Below are positions 13,301-25,300 of a stretch of DNA of 62,000 nt, piece after piece (the first letter of the stretch is position 1; each line of letters starts with the position of its first letter). The DNA is from Nematostella vectensis (taxonomy: Eukaryota; Cnidaria; Anthozoa; Actiniaria; Edwardsiidae). The DNA is taken from contig NC_064038.1 in NCBI RefSeq assembly GCF_932526225.1, positions 6,351,822 to 6,413,821 of the forward strand. The letters are read 5' to 3'. Both the position numbers and the translations under genes were made by a program. A model generated the notes under the pieces. The model searched no databases. It was not told where the DNA came from and saw only the letters and a program-made list of their open reading frames with translations.

Positions 13301-16300
13301 ATGCGGAACTATCACAGCTCAAAGGTGCCATGTCAAGAGGCTATTTCACTACTGACGAAAAGAAAACACTGGGCGCTGCCTAAGACCCTGTGTTCACATA
13401 GCTGGAATTTGTCAGAGGACTAGTAGTTAGAGGGGCTAGAATAGTCGTGCCCAGGTTCCTCCGAGAGAAAATGGCCACTACTTGTTCAGTTCAGAAGGGG
13501 TTCGCATGTCGTGGCGCAGAAAGAAGACGGCAGTAGTGTTACACAGAGAGTGCCATATAGGTCAGAAGAAGATGCCACTCAGTGGTCCGCGAAAAGTTCT
13601 AAGGAGAACGATGAAATCTAATAACATCAATGATCGCTTACGCGGAGTCGGCCTCCTCGGTGCCAGATAGTGTGGAAGCGCCTACGGACAACACCCAAGG
13701 CCCTCGGCCGATTGAAGCCTCCAGCCCAGTCAGGAAAGAGTTGAGGAGGAGCTTCAGACAACGTAAAGACCCGGAAATCTTTTTGAAGGAGAAGTGTTAC
13801 GAGCTCGGGCGGAACAAATAAGGACTTATAGAAAATGGACAGGCTCCAGGGCGTGAACTTTCTTGTTAGCATTTACTATTTCATTTGTTGTCATTAGTTT
13901 TGCTTGTTTGTACTTGGAAGCCCCCATCAAGGTAAAGCATAGGGGGACTGTAGTATCGTAGCGCACTTCCTGTAGCCAGCGCGGTGCATTATGGGATCGT
14001 GTAATGGCAGGATCGCGGCCATTACGTTGACATGTTTAGCTATTCATTAATTTTTTTTTAGCTCAACTTGTTCAAAATGGCCGCTCTATAATGCATGTAA
14101 GTCCCTGGTGCCTCATGGGATATTTCATGACTGAAGGCTCATGGGATTTTCAAAGCAATTATTATTAAAATAAATTTACTTGAAAAACTAATGTGAAATA
14201 ACATGTCTTGAAGAATAGTTGCAAATGGATGGTGATATGTGATTTCGGAAATCTTCTTTTACCTCGCGAAAAATAAATTCCTCTTTTTAAAGGATTTAGC
14301 TTCCATCATATATAAAATTCGAAAAGCATTTATAAAATTTGTAACAACAAAGGGAATTTTTAAAAGATTAGCCATTTTTTTACCTCAATACATGTCATTG
14401 AACTTTGGGATTGTGTATCTTTTTTTAAAGTATATGAGATGACTGCCTGTTAATAAGGTGGAACGGTTTCAATGGCAACCTTTCTTATCTGCTATGTCAT
14501 TCTTATTTATTTATCCCAGGTGCATATTAAAATAAAGAGCTGTATGCTTGAAGATTACTGAAATTTTTGCCAACAGTGTGATTTCCATTATATGGCGTTT
14601 TTTAACCCCTGCCTAAAGTTAAGGAAAGGTTAAAATGGTCTTTAAGGGACCACACTACTATGAAACTTTATACGCCTGTTGATAATAGAACATGCACAAT
14701 AGAACAATTTATAATGTCAACCTTATCTGCTTCATTGTGGAACAATAACTTATTTAATTATGCATAGTTATAGCACTCAATACTCTTAATTCTCATAGTA
14801 CAAAAATATTAATAACATATACAACGCTTGCCATGGCAACAGGAAAGTGATGTTTAACGTTTTGATAAGGTAAAAGTAACTAAAACAGTATGTTTGCAAA
14901 GCCCATACCATCATTTTCCAGATAGAAATTACGAGTTTTGGTGATTCTCTTATTGTTGCCCTTATATTAAGGGTCCTAGGCATGGTACCAAAAATGGTCC
15001 ATTAGTCATGATGGCCCAACAGTACCTTGCGACAACAGGTCCCAAAATGATCCCAAGACATCATTCTATGCACCTAGACCAAATGTGTAGGAGATGTGCA
15101 GTGAAATGCATTTTCTGGGCCCTTCTGTCAAAATAGCTCCCAGTCTATCGTGGGGACTCTGTTGTCACACCATCATTGGATCACTTTCTCTCTCTCTCTT
15201 TTACTATTTCCAACTAAGTACTTCATTGCTTTCTGGATTCCATCATTCAAAAACGTGATTGATCAGCGCCTTGCGAAGAGGTGGCGCGGTTTCAGTTCTG
15301 ATCTATAAAGATGCTTCAATGTGTTTGATTGATGGAAATCAGAAGGCGATTTAGCTGTTGGAAATAGTCGATAGGAGTTCGCATGATAAACGAGAAAGAG
15401 CACTCGATTCAAGTAACACACAGTACAGCACTTATTTCCTGAGTTCCAATTTTATCACAGTCACACAAAAAGCATTGTTTGGTTACTATTGCAGGCTGCC
15501 TTGTCCTCAAAACGTGCTTGCCGAACTCTCTGGCTACGCAATACAATGTAAGTACAGAAAGACCATCCTAGTCTCATGCGTCCTTACTGGGTTTCCTGTC
15601 TTTGAAATGAACCGTGAGGCAGCTTGGGTTCTGGGGCTAGTTCCGACGTCACAACTCTTACCAACCACAGGAAGCCCAATCACTAGTCCTGTAAGAACTC
15701 CTGGGACTAGGCTACCAAAAGACGTGTTTGCACCTTCGTGTTTGCTATCTTAGGTTAGCCAAGGGAGGGGAAGAAAGGAGGTCACTGTTATGGCTGACCC
15801 AAAAAATAATAAAGGACATAGTAAGTTAGGGCACTTTTCGTGATAAAACTCAGAGAGCTACGCGTGAGGCGTGACAAAGCTCAGAGAGCTACGCGTGACA
15901 AACCTCAAAGCGCTACGCGTGACAAAGCTCAGAGCGCTACGTGTGACAAAGCTCGGAGAGCTACGTGTGACAAAGCTCAGAGAGCTATGCGTGACAAAGC
16001 TCAGAGCTACGCGTGACAAAACGCGTGACAAAGGTGAGAGTATTATGCGTGATGAAGGTCACAGCGTTATGCGTGAGCTCAGAACGTTAAATGCGACATA
16101 GCTCATAGCGCAACGCAAGACATAGCTCATAGCGCAACGCGTGACATAGCTCTGAGCACTATGCGTGACAGAGCTGAATGCGTTACGCGTAACAAATCTC
16201 AGAGCGGCTGCGTAGAAAACTAAAGTAAACTGTAATACTGTAATCTTAGTGCGAAAAGCAGAGAATTAACTATAGCAAGCACTCTTATTTCCTCCTTTAT

Positions 16301-19300
16301 TCTTCTAGCCGAATTAGGTGATTTTGACTACCAGTCGTACACCCCTGGATATGTATCAGAGTTTAGATTTGTTCCCAAACAGGTGGGTGATGATACGTCT
16401 GGAGAAAAATCTAAAGGGAGAGCTTAGGGGGTTTAAACATCTCTATTACGATGTCAAAGGGAAAGTTTTGTATGCCGAAAAAGCAATACAGAATAATACA
16501 CTTGGGTACATACCCCTGAGGGCCGTAACAGGGGTGTGGCACTGGGGGCATGTGCCCCCCAAATATTTTCAAGAGTTATAAGAAGGCGCGTGGCTGTCCC
16601 CCCAATATTTTCTTACTGTTTCTGTATTGTGCCCCCCACCCCCAATATTTTCTTACTGTTTCTGTATTGTGTCCCCCCCCCCAATATTTTCTTACTGTTT
16701 CTGTATTGTGCCCCCCACCCCCAATATTCTCTTACTGTTTCTGTATTGTGCCCCCCACCCCCAATATTCTCTTACTGTTTCTGTATTGTACCCCCCACCC
16801 CCAATATTCTCTTACTGTTTCTGTATTGTGCCCCCCACCCCCAATATTTTCTTACTGTTTCTGTATTGTGCCCCCCACCCCCAATATTTTCTTACTGTTT
16901 CTGTATTGTGCCCTCACCCCCAATATTCTCTTACTGTTTCTGTATTGTACCCCCCACCCCCAATATTCTCTTACTGTTTCTGTATTGTGCCCCCCACCCC
17001 CAATATTTTCTTACTGTTTCTGTATTGTGCCCCCCACCCCCAATATTTTCTTACTGTTTCTGTATTGTGCCCTCACCCCCAATATTTTCTTACTGTTTCT
17101 GTATTGTGCCCCCCACCCCCAATATTTTCTTACTGTTTCTGTATTGTGCCCCCCACCCCCAATATTCTCTTACTGTTTCTGTATTGTGCCCCCCACCCCC
17201 AATATTCTCTTACTGTTTCTGTATTGTGCCCCCCACCCCCAATATTTTCTTACTGTTTCTGTATTGTGCCCCCCAACCCCAATATTCTCTTACTGTTTCT
17301 GTATTGTGCCCCCCACCCCCACTATTTTCTTAATGTTTCTGTATTGTGCCCCACCCCCACTATTTTCTTACTGTTTCTGTATTGTGCCCCCCACCCCCAC
17401 TATTTTCTTACTGTTTCTGTATTGTGCCCCACCCCCCCAATATTTTCTTACTGTTTCTGTATTGTGCCCCCCACCCCCAATATTTTCTTACTGTTTCTGT
17501 ATTGTGCCCCCACCCCCAATATTTTCTTACTGTTTCTGTATTGTGCCCCCCACCCCCAATATTCTCTTACTGTTTCTGTATTGTGCCCCACCCCCCCAAT
17601 ATTTTCTTACTGTTTCTGTATTGTGCCCCCCACCCCCAATATTTTCTTAATGTTTCTGTATTGTGCCCCACCCCCAATATTTTCTTACTGTTTCTGTATT
17701 GTGCCCCCCACCCCCAATATTTTCTTATTGTTTCTGTATTGTGCCCCCCACCCCCAATATTTTCTTAATGTTTCTGTATTGTGCCCCCCACCCCCAATAT
17801 TTTCTTACTGCTTCTGTATTGTCCCCCCCACCCCCAATATTTTCTTACTGTTTCTGTATTGTCCCCCCCACCCCCAATATTTTCTTACTGTTTCTGTATT
17901 GTACCCCCCACCCCCAATATTTTCTTAATGTTTCTGTATTGTGCCCCCCACCCCCAATATTTTCTTACTGCTTCTGTATTGTCCCCCCCACCCCGAATAT
18001 TTCCTTACTGTTTCTGTATTGTACCCCCCACCCCCAATATTTTCTTACTGTTTCTGTATTGTGCCCCCCACCCCCAATATTCTCTTACTGTTTCTGTATT
18101 GTGCCCCCCACCCCCAATATTTTCTTACTGTTTCTGTATTGTGCCCCCCAACCCCAATATTCTCTTACTGTTTCTGTATTGTGCCCCCCACCCCCACTAT
18201 TTTCTTAATGTTTCTGTATTGTGCCCCACCCCCACTATTTTCTTACTGTTTCTGTATTGTGCCCCCCACCCCCACTATTTTCTTACTGTTTCTGTATTGT
18301 GCCCCACCCCCCCAATATTTTCTTACTGTTTCTGTATTGTGCCCCCCACCCCCAATATTTTCTTACTGTTTCTGTATTGTGCCCCCACCCCCAATATTTT
18401 CTTACTGTTTCTGTATTGTGCCCCCCACCCCCAATATTCTCTTACTGTTTCTGTATTGTGCCCCACCCCCCCAATATTTTCTTACTGTTTCTGTATTGTG
18501 CCCCCCACCCCCAATATTCTCTTACTGTTTCTGTATTGTGCCCCCCACCCCCAATATTCTCTAACTGTTTCTGTATTGTGCCCCCCACCCCCAATATTCT
18601 CTTACTGTTTCTGTATTGTGCCCCCCACCCCCAATATTCTCTTACTGTTTCTGTATTGTGCCCCCCACCCCCAATATTCTCTTACTGTTTCTGTATTGTG
18701 CCCCCCACCCCCAATATTTTCTTACTGTTTCTGTATTGTGCCCCCCACCCCCAATATTTTCTTACTGTTTCTGTATTGTGCCCCCACCCCCAATATTTTC
18801 TTACTGTTTCTGTATTGTGCCCCCCACCCCCAATATTTTCTTAATGTTTCTGTATTGTGCCCCACCCCCAATATTTTCTTACTGTTTCTGTATTGTGCCC
18901 CCCACCCCCAATATTTTCTTACTGTTTCTGTATTGTGCCCCACCCCCAATATTTTCTTACTGTTTCTGTTTTGTGCCCCCCACCCCCAATATTTTCTTAC
19001 TGTTTCTGTTTTGTGCCCCCCACCCCCAATATTTTCTTACTGTTTCTGTTTTGTGCCCCCCACCCCCAATATTTTCTTACTGTTTCTGTATTTTGCCCCC
19101 CACCCCCAATATTCTCTTACTGTTTCTGTATTGTGCCCCACCCCCCCAATATTTTCTTACTGTTTCTGTATTGTGCCCCCCACCCCCAATATTCTCTTAC
19201 TGTTTCTGTATTGTGCCCCCCACCCCCAATATTCTCTTACTGTTTCTGTATTGTGCCCCCCACCCCCAATATTTTCTTACTGTTTCTGTATTGTGCCGCC

Positions 19301-22300
19301 CACCCCCAATATTTTCTTACTGTTTCTGTATTGTGCCCCCACCCCCAATATTTTCTTACTGTTTCTGTATTGTGCCCCCCACCCCCAATATTTTCTTAAT
19401 GTTTCTGTATTGTGCCCCACCCCCAATATTTTCTTACTGTTTCTGTTTTGTGCCCCCCACCCCCAATATTTTCTTACTGTTTCTGTTTTGTGCCCCCCAT
19501 CCCCAATATTTTCTTACTGTTTCTGTATTGTGCCCCCCACCCCCAATATTTTCTTAATGTTTCTGTATTGTGCCCCCCACCCCCAATATTTTCTTACTGT
19601 TTCTGTATTGTGCCCCCCACCCCCAATATTTTCCTAATGTTTCTGTATTGTGCCCCACCCCCAATATTTTCCTAATGTTTCTGTATTGTGCCCTCCCTTC
19701 AATATTTTCTTACTGTTTCTGTATTGTGCCTCCACCCCCAATATTTTCTTAATGTTTCTGTATTGTGCCACCCACCCCCACTATTTTCTTACTGTTTCTG
19801 TATTGTGCCCCCCACCCCCAATATTTTCTTATTGTTTCTGTATTGTGCCCCCCACCCCCAATATTTTCTTAATGTTTCTGTATTGTGCCCCCCACCCCCA
19901 ATATTTTCTTACTGTTTCTGTATTGTGCCCCCACCCCCAATATTTTCTTACTGTTTCTGTATTGTGCCCCCCACCCCCAATATTCTCTTACTGTTTCTGT
20001 ATTGTGCCCCACCCCCCCAATATTTTCTTACTGTTTCTGTATTGTGCCCCCCACCCCCAATATTCTCTTACTGTTTCTGTATTGTGCCCCCCACCCCCAA
20101 TATTCTCTAACTGTTTCTGTATTGTGCCCCCCACCCCCAATATTCTCTTACTGTTTCTGTATTGTGCCCCCCACCCCCAATATTCTCTTACTGTTTCTGT
20201 ATTGTGCCCCCCACCCCCAATATTCTCTTACTGTTTCTGTATTGTGCCCCCCACCCCCAATATTTTCTTACTGTTTCTGTATTGTGCCCCCCACCCCCAA
20301 TATTTTCTTACTGTTTCTGTATTGTGCCCCCACCCCCAATATTTTCTTACTGTTTCTGTATTGTGCCCCCCACCCCCAATATTTTCTTAATGTTTCTGTA
20401 TTGTGCCCCACCCCCAATATTTTCTTACTGTTTCTGTATTGTGCCCCCCACCCCCAATATTTTCTTACTGTTTCTGTATTGTGCCCCACCCCCAATATTT
20501 TCTTACTGTTTCTGTTTTGTGCCCCCCACCCCCAATATTTTCTTACTGTTTCTGTTTTGTGCCCCCCACCCCCAATATTTTCTTACTGTTTCTGTTTTGT
20601 GCCCCCCACCCCCAATATTTTCTTACTGTTTCTGTATTTTGCCCCCCACCCCCAATATTCTCTTACTGTTTCTGTATTGTGCCCCACCCCCCCAATATTT
20701 TCTTACTGTTTCTGTATTGTGCCCCCCACCCCCAATATTCTCTTACTGTTTCTGTATTGTGCCCCCCACCCCCAATATTCTCTTACTGTTTCTGTATTGT
20801 GCCCCCCACCCCCAATATTTTCTTACTGTTTCTGTATTGTGCCGCCCACCCCCAATATTTTCTTACTGTTTCTGTATTGTGCCCCCACCCCCAATATTTT
20901 CTTACTGTTTCTGTATTGTGCCCCCCACCCCCAATATTTTCTTAATGTTTCTGTATTGTGCCCCACCCCCAATATTTTCTTACTGTTTCTGTTTTGTGCC
21001 CCCCACCCCCAATATTTTCTTACTGTTTCTGTTTTGTGCCCCCCATCCCCAATATTTTCTTACTGTTTCTGTATTGTGCCCCCCACCCCCAATATTTTCT
21101 TAATGTTTCTGTATTGTGCCCCCCACCCCCAATATTTTCTTACTGTTTCTGTATTGTGCCCCCCACCCCCAATATTTTCCTAATGTTTCTGTATTGTGCC
21201 CCACCCCCAATATTTTCCTAATGTTTCTGTATTGTGCCCTCCCTTCAATATTTTCTTACTGTTTCTGTATTGTGCCTCCACCCCCAATATTTTCTTAATG
21301 TTTCTGTATTGTGCCACCCACCCCCACTATTTTCTTACTGTTTCTGTATTGTGCCCCCCACCCCCAATATTTTCTTATTGTTTCTGTATTGTGCCCCCCA
21401 CCCCCAATATTTTCTTAATGTTTCTGTATTGTGCCCCCCACCCCCAATATTTTCTTACTGTTTCTGTATTGTGCCCCCCACCCCCAATATTTTCTTAATG
21501 TTTCTGTATTGTGCCCCCCACCCCCAATATTTTCTTAATGTTTCTGTATTGTGCCCCCCACCCCCAATATTTTCTTACTGCTTCTGTATTGTCCCCCCCA
21601 CCCCCAATATTTTCTTACTGTTTCTGTATTGTCCCCCCCACCCCCAATATTTTCTTACTGTTTCTGTATTGTACCCCCCACCCCCAATATTTTCTTAATG
21701 TTTCTGTATTGTGCCCCCCACCCCCAATATTTTCTTACTGCTTCTGTATTGTCCCCCCCACCCCGAATATTTCCTTACTGTTTCTGTATTGTACCCCCCA
21801 CCCCCAATATTTTCTTACTGTTTCTGTATTGTGCCCCCCACCCCCAATATTTTCTTAATGTTTCTGTATTGTGCCCCCCACCCCCAATATTTTCTTAATG
21901 TTTCTGTATTGTGCCCCCCACCCCCAATATTTTCTTACTGCTTCTGTATTGTCCCCCCCACCCCCAATATTTCGTGGCCTGCTACGGCTTTGCCCCTATC
22001 CGATTTTTTTACTATCTGATCTGATTTACCTATCTGATTTTTTAACAAAACGCACAGATAATGGAAGGGCTGGATCCCCTGGGAGACCATAAAATCATAC
22101 GGAATTTCTTTCTTGAGATGCAAACACCACAATTAAGGTGTATTCCTCAATGAAACTGTCTTCTTAGATAGGGATTCCGGTCTGTGTGAGTCAGAAAGCC
22201 AAATGTAACAAAGGAATCTCTTCTTCCCACCCCTCTCCACCTATATGCAATTGTGTCAAGCCATCCTTCAGCGAAAAGCTTTACTCGCCCCTTAATTGGT

Positions 22301-25300
22301 CGTGTTTTACAAAGTTCCCAGGTATTATTGGATCGAAACCTAGAATGTTAGCATATTTTTTGTTTTTGTTTGTTTTCTAGACGGAAGATTTGGAAGAGAA
22401 GATTTCCGACTGTCACAAACGATTAATGTGAGTGGAAAAACAAAGTCTTCCGTCCCTCTAATTTATATCTAAACAATATAATATTTATAAACCGACCATT
22501 TGATATCTGCCGGGGAGCATCCTCGGGTACCCAGGGCGTCGCGGAGATCGGGTACACAGGGAGCGCGCGAGAAAACTCCTCTTTCTTTCTCGCGCGCGGC
22601 TATTAAGATGGCCGGGGACCCAGAGGCGTGGTAAGATATCCAATGCTGCCAATTCCTTATTTCTATGTTTTAAACCATATCATGTGATACCAGAGGCGTG
22701 GTCCCGTAAGATATCCAGTACTGCCAGTCCCTTATTTCTATGTATCATGTGATAACAGAGGTGTAGTCCCGTCAGTGGCAGAGTACATGTACTTAGACAA
22801 GGCCAAGTGGTTGGAAATGTACGGGGTGGACCTCCATCTTGTCAAGGGCGAAGATGGCGTCGAATACTTCGTTGCGCTCAAACCCGCTGGCGTCGTCGTC
22901 TATCATAACAAAACCGCTGTTGGAACGTACCTCTGGTGAGCTCGATAAATTTTCACCCAGAGAAAGATTACATAAAGTATTGAGCCGGTATTAACTGCCG
23001 CATTAACGGTATAATTGCTTTGTATGGTATAATCGTGGTGACAAGCTTTGAATCAACACAAGGTTTAAAAAAATATGCTGTACGCCTCTATGAAACAGTA
23101 GTTGCGCTGACGTTTCGGGGGTTAGCCCTTCGTCGGAGCAAAAGACGAAGGTCCAACACTCGAAACATCAGCTTAGCTACTCCGTTTCACAGAGGCGTAC
23201 AACATATTTTTTAAATCACGTGAAATATGACCTCGGCGAAGCGGTTAACGCGGCTCTATTTTAAAGAACTACAAAACAAACGACATTCGTTACAGTTTGT
23301 ACTGCTATGAGCGAATACGCTAAACGACTCTTGTCGATGAGCCAGTTTGTGCCTTATTACTCGGAAAACAACAACAACAACAGCAACAACAACCGCAACA
23401 GCAACAACAACAACAACAACAACGGAATTTGAAAAGCTGGTTTCATCCAGAAATGTGGATGGCGATACATCAAATAACTTGTCGGGGCCGGCAGAAGTCT
23501 TTGTCTTCTCTCTTCATTTTTCTCGGCCCTTGAGAGAAATCTGTTAGCAGGGAGGGGACATGTTCAGATTAGCATGTTTGGATTGTATGTTGTTGTTGCT
23601 TATAAAGATCGTCTTTTTTTTTTTCAGGCAAAAGATAACGAAGATCGATTTTAAAGGCAAAAAGTTTTCGCTAAACGTCCAGGGAAAAGAGGTACTCCTA
23701 TCTACTAACCGTTATCCGAAGTCGGGTTGTTTAGCAAACCCTGCCCTCGGATGATATGTCACGTGGCTCCACTGGGGACCCGACAAACTACTAACGCTTC
23801 ATTGTTCCTCTAGGACCGGGAGTACGTATACGTGTTCTACCTGCCCAACAAGTCCGCCTGCAAACACTTGTGGAAGTGCTGCGTGGAGCACCACGCCTTC
23901 TTCAGGTAACTAGAAATGCTGGGGAAATACCAACACAAGGTTAAAATGTTTTTCGCCGCTATGAAGACAGTACTTTCGCTGACGTTTTAGCGTTTTGCGA
24001 ACTCTCGCCGACGAGTTCCACATCTCAAACACACGTGTTCCCGTCATTCAAAATCCTTGAAGCGTTTTCATTGGCAAGTACTGGAGTGTTTTCCAGTCAC
24101 GCGACCTCTCCGCAAGGTGCTGGCCAATCAGAAAACATCAAATTGTTATTCTGTTAGTTTGATAGACGGAAGCCAGAAAGCGGTTTAGCAGATTATTAAG
24201 GAGAATTCGCAGAATATTAAAAATCGCAGTAAAATAATTATGGTGACTGTTGTTTTCAAAGGCTCGATCGCGTGAAACCCGTGTCTCAATCAAGCTCTGG
24301 GCTGTTCCGAACTGGATCGGGATTTAGATACAGGTAAATGGTACAGTATAGACGGGAAATGGGGGATGATTGTAGCGAGGGCGTGCTCTTCTTTCAGAAA
24401 CTATTCATTCAGTTGACTAACGGCAACCCGAATTGCTTCGCAGATGCTTATTTGCGTTTCCACACTGGTTTGTCTCTGCACACATCTAATCTAATGCTGG
24501 TAAACTTTTTTTCACGCAGTGGTCGAACGCAAAAAGAAGCGCTCGAAGAAGGTCGAAGGCTTGCCCGGCCAAACCCTCAAGTGAAAAGGTAATACCTGAG
24601 AGGCGTACATCTATGACAAGCCCCTCAAAATATCCCAAACCAAGAGAGCATAAGATAAGAGAGGGACACTTTAGTATAACCCGTGCGCCATGTCGATTCC
24701 GAATCTGGCTATTTTTAGTAACCACCACCCCACCACTGCGCGTGAAGATTTGCTCCTTTTATTTGTCCTACTCCCCCGCGGGTTGCGTGTTGTTGTTTTG
24801 CCAACTCGATAGGAATGAAAAGAGATCATGTAAAATAATTCGGAAGAAGAAAACAAGTCTAAGTAAGCAAGATTGGCAAATATACTCACAGAAAGCTAAA
24901 TCCCTTAATAGTTTGACTGTTTTGTTTGTCTGAGCGGCGAAGTCAAGTGAAGAAGAAAGGAAAAACCGACACGAGCGATAAAATGGCTGTTTAATTTAAA
25001 TCTCGACTCCAACTTGTATAATAACAACATAATAATATAACATATAATAATAACAACATCAAAGAAGTACAGTAATATCTCCCTCTTTATTTTCTCACTA
25101 TTACAAAAGCTCAAATACTTCAGCTTGCTGGCTTTGATCATCACAAAAATGCATTCCCTCGCTACAAGGATAGTTTTATGAAATGTATTTTTCTTGGATT
25201 CCTTCTCAATTCACCGGAATATTCACAAAATCCATATCATATCTAATGTCTAACAGATTTCGTTTGACCATTAGGAAGATAATGAATGTTGAGAAACCAC

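Noticed and set aside
16536-22019. Very long plus-strand open frames rich in Pro, Phe, Tyr and Cys, looking like a repeat protein
   Set aside because: They are all produced by the 40-bp minisatellite in its frames, overlap each other, and lack any splice or start context. The EPB41L4 exons on either side join in phase without them.
23347-23547. Threonine-rich frame
   Set aside because: Created by the CAA microsatellite inside an EPB41L4 intron.
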